Origin: Leptofilum sp050292445
GTDB lineage: Bacteria; Chloroflexota; Anaerolineae; Promineifilales; Promineifilaceae
Direction: 5' to 3'
Length of the DNA stretch: 13,628 bases
NCBI GenBank assembly: GCA_050292445.1
Contig: JBNKLQ010000166.1
Location: 1 to 13,628, forward strand
The notes beneath the pieces were generated by a model, which saw nothing but the letters and a program-made list of their open reading frames with translations, made no database searches and was not told the DNA's origin. A program made the translations under genes and the position numbers. Positions 1 through 5,610 of the stretch are shown piece after piece. Within the stretch, counting starts at the first letter, position 1, and every line of letters starts with the position of its first letter.

Positions 1-1
1 T

Positions 2-544
2 GGGGCCGATGGCTACCAGGTATGTCGGCAAATTCGGGGCGATCCATTGCTGCAAGATTTGCCAGTCCTCTTTTTAACTGCAAAAGCCAAAGATGAAGAT
101 AAAATCGAAGGTTTCCGCGCCGGAGCAGATGACTATTTGAGCAAACCATTCAATATGGAAGAGCTGCAACTGCGCGTACGGGCCATTTTGCGCCGGGTAG
201 TACCGAAGGACGTTAAAGAAGAAAAGCCAAGTGAAGTCGTGGCAGGTGATGTGATACTCGATTGCCGCAGTTTTAAAGTCACAACCCCAAATGGCACGGC
301 GCTGCTCACCAATGTGCAATTTGATCTGCTATATCATCTTATGAGCAATGCCGATCAGGTGTTCAATAGTCAGCAATTGCTGCAAGATGTGTGGGATTAT
401 CCACGAGATACAGGCAGTCCAGAGTTGGTGCGGGCGCACATCAAAAATTTGCGCGAAAAAATTGAACCGGTACCCAGCGATCCAAAATATATTCGCACCA
501 TTCAAGGACATGGGTATACCTTTACGACCAATCCAGAACAATAA
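2..544 (+). CDS. Response regulator, OmpR/PhoB family (5' end outside window)
   Basis: This is the C-terminal 180 residues of a two-component response regulator, a cytoplasmic DNA-binding transcription factor switched by phosphorylation. The frame is open from the left edge with no credible start, so the N-terminus, including the phosphoacceptor Asp, lies outside the window. Visible receiver features are the DGY..CRQIR helix, the switch Thr (T26 of the visible part, in FLTAKA) and the invariant Lys (K48, in SKPF) after GADDY. A linker leads into a winged-helix trans_reg_C domain (about residues 81-178) with the family-typical VQFDLLYHLM, VRAHIKNLREKI and IRTIQGHGYTF stretches. The kinase gene downstream is a natural partner. 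A hairpin separates the two, so their expression may differ. The family call is secure; target genes cannot be inferred. Confidence 0.93.
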   Translation, partial: GADGYQVCRQIRGDPLLQDLPVLFLTAKAKDEDKIEGFRAGADDYLSKPFNMEELQLRVRAILRRVVPKDVKEEKPSEVVAGDVILDCRSFKVTTPNGTALLTNVQFDLLYHLMSNADQVFNSQQLLQDVWDYPRDTGSPELVRAHIKNLREKIEPVPSDPKYIRTIQGHGYTFTTNPEQ

Positions 545-558
545 AGTAATTAGAAAAG

Positions 559-587
559 AGTTCAAAAGCCTTGTCGGTTTTTGAACT
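559..587 (+). repeat. 12-bp hairpin between response regulator and kinase genes
   Basis: The arms AGTTCAAAAGCC (559-570) and GGTTTTTGAACT (576-587) pair over 12 bp with a single G-U wobble and a 5-nt loop TTGTC. No T-run follows, so it is not a classic intrinsic terminator on the + strand. It could be an mRNA processing or stability element, or part of a bidirectional signal. It abuts a GTG at 588, which argues against that codon as the start of the next gene. Confidence 0.65.
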
Positions 588-611
588 GTGTGGGTAACAG
601 GTATCGAGAGC

Positions 612-2696
612 ATGACAGTGTCGCAGTATGGTGGGGTCGGAACGGCCGTTTCCAGCCCACCTTCAGACGAAAAAAGATCACACATCCTGATCGTCGATGA
701 CGAGCCAGAAATTGCTGAATCTTTGGCCGACTTTCTGGTCAAAAAAGCAAACTTTCTGGTTTCTTCAGCACGGGACGGCCAGGAAGCGATCGATTTTCTG
801 CAAGCTACCGTTGCCGACGAATCGACCGAGATCGACCTCGTCTTGCTGGACATGCGCATGCCCAATCTCTCTGGACTGGATGTGCTCAACTGGATTCGCG
901 ACCACGACCGACTGCAATACACACGCGTCGTGCTGCTAACGGCCGCCGCAGGCAGCAGCGAAAAAGTAGAAGCCCTCACCGCTGGTGCCGACGATTACAT
1001 TACCAAACCATATCGCCCGCAGGAGCTTTTGGCCCGTGTCAACACCATCTTGCGCACCCAGCAGTTGGAAAAACAGCTCCAGCGACAAAGTCAGCAGTTG
1101 GCTGCTCTCAATCGGATTGGGCAGGCAGTAGCCGCCACGCTGGAGGTTGCCGAGGTGTTGGCTACGGCCGTTGCTGGAGTCGAGCAGCTGTTGGGAATTG
1201 AACTGGCTGGTGCTTTGATGGTGGAAGGTGGCTCCAAGCTGCGCTACCAAAATTTACAAGGGCGTAGCGGACCGTTACCGGTAACGGCCGTTCCCACTAT
1301 TTCTGTCGGTGAAGGCATTTTGGGTATTTCCTATCAGGAGCAAACGGCCGTCATTCTGAACCATCCAAAGGCAGACGGCCGTTTTAACCCCGAAATTGAC
1401 GCACCACCTAACTTCCAGGTAAATGCCCTCATTGCGGCACCCCTTGTGGTACGCGGCCGTCCCGTTGGTCTTATCAACGCCTTCAACAAGCTAGACGGCC
1501 GTTTCACCGAATTCGACCTCGACCTGTTTGCCTCTCTGGCTAGCTCCATCAGCGAAGCCATCGAAAACGCTTGGCTCTTCACGCGCATTCGCCAACGCCA
1601 GCAAGAAATGCTGGAAAGTCGCAACACCCTGCAAGCACTCATAGATGGCATTCCCCATCCTATCTATACCATCAACGACGATTGGCAACTTGTAGGCATC
1701 AACAAAAGCAAGGCAGATGAACTAGACACGGTACCAGAACATCTGGTAAACAAAGTGTGCTACGAAACCTTCTTCAACCGCAGCCAACCTTGCCGCCACT
1801 GTCTAGCCAGCCAAACCCTGGCCCACAAACAGGTCCAGCGCTGGACAATCAATTGGAAAGGGGATGATCATTTGCCACGAGAATGGGATGTCAACGCCTA
1901 CCCCATCCCCAGCAAACAGGCCAGCTCCGCGCGCGCTGTTATCCTGTGGCAAGATCGCACCGATGAGCGACGGTTAGAAAGCTCCCTGTTGCAAGCAGGT
2001 AAACTTGCCGCCATCGGTCAGCTAGCCGCTGGCGTTGCCCACGAAATCAATAACCCACTCACCGCCATTAACGCCAATGCCGAAATGCTCAAAATGTTCA
2101 TCCCAGTCGAGGATGAAAATTACGAAGCCGTTGACCTCATCGCCCGTGCCGGAGATCGTGCCACCAAAGTTGTACGCGGATTGCTCGATTTTGCCCGGCA
2201 AGAGCATTACAATCTCAATGCAGGTGATGTAAACAGCTCCATTCGGCAAACCCTGGACCTGGTTCGGTATCAGCTTACCTCCGCCGATGCTGAAGTAATA
2301 CAAAACATGGCCGAAGACTTGCCACCAATTGTGGCCAGTTGGGAGCACTTAAAAAGCGTCTGGCTCAATCTCATCATCAATGCCAGAGATGCTGTTAATC
2401 AGCTGCCGCAGCAACGGCAAATCTCTATCGCCACGCAGTTGGATAGTGAAAAAGACCATGTGCAAATCATCGTTCAGGATAACGGCAAAGGGATGTCTGA
2501 AGCAGAATTGGTACACATCTTCGAGCCTTTTTATACAACAAAAGACCCCGGAAAAGGAACTGGTTTAGGTCTGGCAACCAGCCATCGCATCATTGAACAG
2601 CATGGTGGAGAAATTAACGTTGTCAGCGCCCCCAATGAAGGGACAACCTTTATTATCCGCCTTCCGGTCAATGGAAATGGCAATATAAACGCATGA
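612..2696 (+). CDS. Soluble histidine kinase with N-terminal receiver (REC-GAF-PAS-HisKA-HATPase)
   Basis: A 694-aa cytoplasmic sensor kinase with no transmembrane segment or signal peptide. In order: a receiver domain at about 24-150 (acidic pair D29/D30, phosphoacceptor D80 in LLDMRMP, K132 in TKPY); a GAF domain at about 165-322; a PAS domain at about 335-450 containing C383, C394 and C397 in a C-x10-C-x2-C arrangement; a HisKA domain with phospho-His H477 in GVAHEINNPL; and a HATPase_c domain with N590 (N box), DNGKG at 623-627 and GTGLGLA at 649-655. All catalytic residues are present, so it should be active. An upstream in-frame GTG at 588 would add 8 residues but abuts a stable hairpin, so I prefer the ATG at 612, although its Shine-Dalgarno sequence (GAGAG) is very close. 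The stop codon overlaps the next gene's ATG. The ligand is unknown. Confidence 0.93.
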   Translation: MTVSQYGGVGTAVSSPPSDEKRSHILIVDDEPEIAESLADFLVKKANFLVSSARDGQEAIDFLQATVADESTEIDLVLLDMRMPNLSGLDVLNWIRDHDRLQYTRVVLLTAAAGSSEKVEALTAGADDYITKPYRPQELLARVNTILRTQQLEKQLQRQSQQLAALNRIGQAVAATLEVAEVLATAVAGVEQLLGIELAGALMVEGGSKLRYQNLQGRSGPLPVTAVPTISVGEGILGISYQEQTAVILNHPKADGRFNPEIDAPPNFQVNALIAAPLVVRGRPVGLINAFNKLDGRFTEFDLDLFASLASSISEAIENAWLFTRIRQRQQEMLESRNTLQALIDGIPHPIYTINDDWQLVGINKSKADELDTVPEHLVNKVCYETFFNRSQPCRHCLASQTLAHKQVQRWTINWKGDDHLPREWDVNAYPIPSKQASSARAVILWQDRTDERRLESSLLQAGKLAAIGQLAAGVAHEINNPLTAINANAEMLKMFIPVEDENYEAVDLIARAGDRATKVVRGLLDFARQEHYNLNAGDVNSSIRQTLDLVRYQLTSADAEVIQNMAEDLPPIVASWEHLKSVWLNLIINARDAVNQLPQQRQISIATQLDSEKDHVQIIVQDNGKGMSEAELVHIFEPFYTTKDPGKGTGLGLATSHRIIEQHGGEINVVSAPNEGTTFIIRLPVNGNGNINA

Positions 2697-4330
2697 ACGA
2701 GCAAGCATTAGACCAAATTACCATTAGCGATCTACTACGACTGGCCTTACCATTAAATACGGCCGCTATGGGCGGTGCCGAGCAAGCCCGACGTGCCGTA
2801 GAGTGGGTTGTTTTATTAACCAGTTGGGATGCTGTAGAAGATCAGGTTCAATTCAACGATCTGGTTATTGTGCCCCCATCCTTACAAATAAAAATCAACG
2901 AGCCAGCCTTAAAGCAGAAGTTGGCCCTGCTCGCCGAAATCAATGTATCTGGTGTGCTTCTTTTTAATACCGTCTCCGGAGAGATCGGTGAGCATGCCAA
3001 TAAACTACAAATTCCTTTACTGGTTGTGCCAGAAACCGTTTCGGTACGAGACGTGAACCGCTCGATCGCCGCCTTACTTGTGGATAGGCAATCTGCTACC
3101 AGCGAGCGAGGCATGCAGCTGTACCGTACACTGTCTGAAATGTCCCGAGAAGATCAGGGGCTGGATGCTATGACAGAGCTTATCGCCAAGCTCACCGGTA
3201 AAATCGCAGTAGTTCAAGACAAGCGCATGGAAATTCAGGCGATGGCCGTGCCACAAAATAACCAAATTGAATTGGAACCACTTAACGAACTGCTACAGCA
3301 GCGAGACGAGCTACCACCCGTGCTGCGCAATCGCAAGGCAGCGGCACACGCACGTCAAAGTCATTGGCAACAATTCCTGCCCATCGAAAATGTAGGACGC
3401 TTGATTAGCCCCATCATTTCTGGTGATCGCGCCAGAGGCTACCTGTCGGTTGTGGGTCCCGCTGACGAGTTGGACTTGCTAGATAAGTTGGCTGTAGAGC
3501 ACGGGGCAGCGGCCTGTGCGCTTGAAATGGCCAAAGCCAAAGCCATCAGTGAGGCTAAAAAAGCGCTTCGCGGCAACTTTTTAGAAGGGCTGCTGGCTGG
3601 CACCATGCCCCGTAAAGAGATTGAGCGCTTGGAAGGTCGACTAGACCATAATACCAGTCAACCTCACGCCGTACTTGCCCTTAAATGGACCAATCCACCT
3701 GCTTATTCGCTGCGCCGCCTGGAAACCACAATTCATTGGGTACTCAATAATCACAGCCGCTCAGCGCTGGTGCACGTATATGGCGACAAGCACGTTTGTG
3801 TCTTCCAAGAGCTAAAACATGCCGAAGATATGGATTCGGCTCATGAATTAGGCCGTCGTATTGAGGAACAGGTCAAAACAGAATACCCAGATGGTGTGTT
3901 GGTAGCCGGAATGAGTGGTCCGGCACACACGCTGGCCGAATGGCCACATATCTATGACGAAGCGCTGCAAGCCATGCAGCTGGGTGAACGGCTGCAAATT
4001 AAGCAAGTGGTGCAGTTTAGCAGTCTGGGTGTGTATCAACTATTGGTGCAGCTGGAAGAGATTCCCTCGGTACGCAGCTTTACGGACCAGGTTATTGGGC
4101 CATTGGTGGAATATGATGAGCAGCATAACAGCAGTTTGGTTAAAACGATGGATGCCTATTTTGACCATCATGGCAATATCAGCCAAACGGCCGAATCTCT
4201 CTTCATCCACCGCAATACATTACTTTATCGGCTGGAACGCATTCAAGAACTGACTGGACACGATTTGAACCAATCCAATATGCGGCTGGCGCTTCATTTA
4301 TCGTTGAAACTGTGGCAGTTACGGCCGTAA
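2693..4330 (+). CDS. PucR/CdaR-family transcriptional regulator
   Basis: A 545-aa regulator. Residues about 10-135 resemble the PucR N-terminal domain (ISDLLRLALP near the start, then alternating strand/helix up to LLVVPETVSVRDVNRSI). Residues about 145-290 are a GAF-like sensory region, and about 300-440 a CdaR GGDEF-like region. The C-terminus at about 483-541 is the helix-turn-helix shared by PucR and CdaR (MDAYFDHHGNISQTAESL, then the signature HRNTLLYRLERIQELTG). Family members usually respond to a small metabolite rather than to phosphorylation, and none of the domains seen here is a phosphoacceptor. The ATGA overlap with the kinase gene implies translational coupling and a shared signalling role. 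It is not established that it controls the ilv operon 1.3 kb downstream. The gene ends on an ACGGCCGT octamer that includes its stop codon. Confidence 0.9.
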   Translation: MNEQALDQITISDLLRLALPLNTAAMGGAEQARRAVEWVVLLTSWDAVEDQVQFNDLVIVPPSLQIKINEPALKQKLALLAEINVSGVLLFNTVSGEIGEHANKLQIPLLVVPETVSVRDVNRSIAALLVDRQSATSERGMQLYRTLSEMSREDQGLDAMTELIAKLTGKIAVVQDKRMEIQAMAVPQNNQIELEPLNELLQQRDELPPVLRNRKAAAHARQSHWQQFLPIENVGRLISPIISGDRARGYLSVVGPADELDLLDKLAVEHGAAACALEMAKAKAISEAKKALRGNFLEGLLAGTMPRKEIERLEGRLDHNTSQPHAVLALKWTNPPAYSLRRLETTIHWVLNNHSRSALVHVYGDKHVCVFQELKHAEDMDSAHELGRRIEEQVKTEYPDGVLVAGMSGPAHTLAEWPHIYDEALQAMQLGERLQIKQVVQFSSLGVYQLLVQLEEIPSVRSFTDQVIGPLVEYDEQHNSSLVKTMDAYFDHHGNISQTAESLFIHRNTLLYRLERIQELTGHDLNQSNMRLALHLSLKLWQLRP

Positions 4331-4480
4331 ATCCCCCCCACTTACAGCAGACTGTACAAATCTTACAAACGGGCACAAGTCGGATTTGTCCACATTATCC
4401 GTAGAAATGACACTTTCTAATCCGCTATACTCATAGAGACTTGTGCTGAAATGCGCGGTTCAGTGGGAAATAGTGGGAAT

Positions 4481-4524
4481 CAAGGCGGAAAATGTTTAGG
4501 CATTTTCCGCCTTGGTGTTTTTAT
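4481..4524 (+). terminator. Intrinsic terminator after the signalling cluster
   Basis: A perfect 14-bp stem (CAAGGCGGAAAATG at 4481-4494 paired with 4501-4514), a 6-nt loop TTTAGG, and a following T-rich tract (GTGTTTTTATATTT). It lies 150 bp past the end of the PucR-type regulator and is the likely end of that transcript. A TATACT box at 4426-4431 has no good -35 partner, so a separate short RNA ending here is possible but unsupported. Confidence 0.8.
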
Positions 4525-4575
4525 ATTTAATGGGTAATGGTAGTACCTTTTCCCACAATAACCAATGGAATTGAC

Positions 4576-4597
4576 GAATGGCTATTTTAAGCCATTC
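4576..4597. repeat. 8-bp inverted repeat upstream of the small ORF
   Basis: GAATGGCT (4576-4583) and AGCCATTC (4590-4597) form an 8-bp perfect inverted repeat with a 6-nt spacer, 35 bp before the small ORF at 4632. It could be an operator or an RNA hairpin. There is no T-run, so it is not a terminator. Confidence 0.35.
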
Positions 4598-4631
4598 TGT
4601 ACACGTAATTTAGAAATATGGAGTTGTATAA

Positions 4632-4853
4632 ATGGAACTACAAATAATTCAATATAATCGGCTTATTCATAATGAAGCATACAAAAAAGCTGAACATGAT
4701 CACATTGGAATGAAATATGGAGAATATTATCGGTTGTTGAACCGTACACAACACACACTCAAGAAGATTCACCTGGCGTGGACATCACTGATCGATATGC
4801 TAAAAAGACAACGCTTTTCAAAGTCAGGTAAGTTCACTGCTGAAACCAACTAA
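4632..4853 (+). CDS. Small hypothetical protein, 73 aa
   Basis: I do not recognise this protein. The support for coding is an ATG start with a GGAG ribosome site at 4620-4623 (8-nt spacing) and its position outside any larger gene. The product is basic and hydrophilic (many Lys, Arg, His, Tyr) with a helical look (LNRTQHTLKKIHLAWTSLIDMLKRQ) and no membrane segment or clear motif. Its codons are more AT-rich than those of the genes on either side. That fits either recently acquired DNA or an ORF arising by chance in AT-rich spacer. It lies after a terminator and before the ilv promoter, so it would need its own promoter; a TTGACG at 4571 has no good -10. Confidence 0.4.
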   Translation: MELQIIQYNRLIHNEAYKKAEHDHIGMKYGEYYRLLNRTQHTLKKIHLAWTSLIDMLKRQRFSKSGKFTAETN

Positions 4854-4865
4854 AACACAGACTGG

Positions 4866-4888
4866 AGGCTGGAGACGAGCAACAGCCT
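4866..4888. repeat. Short inverted repeat in low-complexity spacer
   Basis: AGGCTG (4866-4871) and CAGCCT (4883-4888) sit inside a GGAGGCTGGAGACGAG-like stretch directly after the small ORF. It resembles a decayed copy of a short-word intergenic repeat. It is weak on its own and listed because it fits the pattern of word-like repeats in the other gaps. Confidence 0.25.
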
Positions 4889-4923
4889 GGCTCCAAACTT
4901 AGCAGCTTAGAAAATTTTGACGC

Positions 4924-4984
4924 AAAGGCGCAAAGGGACAAGGGATTGATCAAAAAAGATTAGATTCCCCCCCTTTGCGCCTTT
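4924..4984. repeat. 14-bp inverted repeat, CGCAAAGG word family
   Basis: AAAGGCGCAAAGGG (4924-4937) is exactly complementary to 4971-4984, with a 33-nt spacer. The left arm contains a tandem word (CGCAAAGG, CGCAAAGG). After the right arm comes TTTTGATTTT, so the structure could also terminate transcription entering from the small ORF. It ends about 30 bp before the ilv promoter. Confidence 0.6.
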
Positions 4985-5016
4985 TGATTTTAGGAAGACA
5001 GTAACATAAATCTGCA

Positions 5017-5045
5017 TTGGCACAGTGGAAACTGTTCGGTATAAT
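5017..5045 (+). promoter_or_regulatory. Sigma-70-type promoter of the ilv-leu operon
   Basis: A -35 TTGGCA (5017-5022, 5 of 6 to consensus) and a -10 TATAAT (5040-5045, perfect) are separated by exactly 17 bp. Initiation is predicted near A5052. It is the best promoter I found in the window. It lies 138 bp upstream of the leader peptide start and about 560 bp upstream of ilvB. Confidence 0.8.
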
Positions 5046-5077
5046 GCACCAACCTGCCTTTAGAGTGGCGTTTTTTG

Positions 5078-5094
5078 GAATTGTTGTACAATTC
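5078..5094. promoter_or_regulatory. Candidate operator palindrome just downstream of the promoter
   Basis: GAATTGT-TGT-ACAATTC is a 7-bp perfect inverted repeat around a 3-bp centre, at about +27 to +43 from the predicted start site. Its position suits a repressor roadblock or a 5'-end RNA hairpin. No binding protein can be assigned. Confidence 0.4.
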
Positions 5095-5189
5095 TAACAA
5101 GAATCAGCAGTTTTCTTTTGGCATATTGTCACTAGACGAACGAAAAGCAGTCTGTACACTTATGTGACATTTTGGAACTGCAAAATCAT

Positions 5190-5282
5190 ATGTTTACACT
5201 CTTTCACATCATTATTAGCCTTATCCTTCTTAGCCTCGTCCTTATTATTGTCATTAATAAGGGAACAATACCTGTTGGGTAA
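5190..5282 (+). CDS. Branched-chain amino acid leader peptide (30 aa)
   Basis: An ATG at 5190 opens a 30-codon ORF ending in TAA at 5280-5282. Seventeen of its 30 residues are branched-chain: 8 Ile, 6 Leu and 3 Val. Between residues 7 and 22, 14 of 16 are Ile, Leu or Val, broken only by two Ser. Such control codons directly before an intrinsic terminator and an ilv gene are the hallmark of ribosome-mediated attenuation, as in the enterobacterial ilvGMEDA and ilvBN leaders. The Shine-Dalgarno is weak (GGAA at 5174-5177, rather far from the ATG). The product need have no function beyond being translated. An alternative reading is a tiny membrane peptide, since residues 7-22 are hydrophobic, but the downstream RNA structures favour a leader. 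Confidence 0.82.
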   Translation: MFTLFHIIISLILLSLVLIIVINKGTIPVG

Positions 5283-5334
5283 GGAATGAGTGAAAGTTAA
5301 ACACTCTTTGGATGAAACCAAGCCGCCCAGCAGG
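5219..5334 (+). promoter_or_regulatory. Attenuator: alternative pairings 1:2 and 2:3
   Basis: Three segments can pair in mutually exclusive ways. Segment 1 is CCTTATCC (5219-5226), inside the Ile/Leu codon run. Segment 2 is CCTGTTGGGTAAGG (5271-5284), over the last codons and stop of the leader. Segment 3 is GCCCAGCAGG (5325-5334), spanning parts of both terminator arms and its loop. 1:2 pairs 8 bp (one G-U). 2:3 pairs 10 bp (two G-U) and would break the terminator. A ribosome stalled for Ile-, Leu- or Val-tRNA covers segment 1, freeing 2 to pair with 3, so transcription continues. A ribosome reaching the stop codon covers segment 2, so the terminator forms. A further hairpin, TCCTTATT (5239-5246) with AATAAGGG (5256-5263), could act as a pause signal. 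The pairings are read from sequence; the mechanism is inferred. Confidence 0.72.
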
Positions 5335-5348
5335 GCGGCTTTTTTTTT
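5320..5348 (+). terminator. Attenuator terminator of the ilv leader
   Basis: A GC-rich stem AGCCGCCC (5321-5328) pairs with GGGCGGCT (5333-5340) around the loop AGCA, extendable by one A-T pair, and is followed by nine T residues (5340-5348). It is a textbook intrinsic terminator 38 bp after the leader stop codon and far upstream of ilvB, so it must be bypassed for operon expression. Confidence 0.9.
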
Positions 5349-5420
5349 GCAATTTTTTTAGGAAACGGCCGTATTATGCAAACATTAAAATTCAATTTTC
5401 AACAGCATATGCACTCTCAA

Positions 5421-5440
5421 GGGGAAACGGCCGTTTCCCC
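5421..5440. repeat. Perfect 20-bp palindrome centred on ACGGCCGT
   Basis: GGGGAAACGG (5421-5430) is followed immediately by its exact reverse complement. The ACGGCCGT octamer (5427-5434) forms the centre. As RNA it could fold into a 7-bp stem with a CGGCCG loop; as DNA it is a symmetric protein site. It lies between the two terminators ahead of ilvB. Confidence 0.75.
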
Positions 5441-5493
5441 TGCCAATCGTTGCGCTCAGCAGCCAGCCCAACCCCACCCAACCGTCTACTCAG

Positions 5494-5528
5494 GCAGCAA
5501 ACAGACCCAATCTGTTTGCTGCTTTTTT
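5494..5528 (+). terminator. Second intrinsic terminator ahead of ilvB
   Basis: A perfect 12-bp stem GCAGCAAACAGA (5494-5505) pairs with 5511-5522, with loop CCCAA and six T residues (5523-5528). It ends 82 bp upstream of the ilvB start codon. Transcripts from the 5017 promoter must pass both this and the attenuator. I found no convincing antiterminator for it and no leader peptide rich in branched-chain residues. A weak TATTAT (5372-5377) might mark a promoter between the two terminators. Confidence 0.85.
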
Positions 5529-5565
5529 GTTTGGCAAACCATCAAGAGGAATTGTTAGGAAGAGT

Positions 5566-5587
5566 GAGTTGGAAAAATTCCCAACTC
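5566..5587 (+). repeat. Small hairpin just upstream of the ilvB ribosome site
   Basis: GAGTTGG (5566-5572) and CCAACTC (5581-5587) form a 7-bp perfect stem with an 8-nt loop that can add two A-T pairs past a bulge. It ends 9 bp before the AAGGAG ribosome site and could affect ilvB translation or mRNA stability. Confidence 0.4.
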
Positions 5588-5610
5588 CAATCATCCAAGG
5601 AGAAGATTAT

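Noticed and set aside
329..979. 216-codon frame on the - strand across the response regulator and kinase start
   Set aside because: It spans two good genes on the other strand and their hairpin, and its translation is low-complexity Ser/Arg-rich.
4351..4524. Small RNA from a TATACT box (4426-4431) to the 4481 terminator
   Set aside because: No -35 element lies at a usable distance. The terminator is explained by the upstream signalling transcript.
4535..4550. T-box-like GGTAGTACC element
   Set aside because: It resembles only part of the T-box conserved bulge and lacks the surrounding antiterminator, the specifier stem and a downstream target gene.
5376..5558. 60-codon frame as a second leader peptide
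   Set aside because: It has few branched-chain residues and only a weak, distant AGGAA ribosome site. It is kept only as a side possibility for control of the second terminator.
5527..5610. N-terminal extension of IlvB from TTG 5527
   Set aside because: It starts within the T-run of terminator 2; the ATG at 5611 has an ideal AAGGAG and gives the expected N-terminus.
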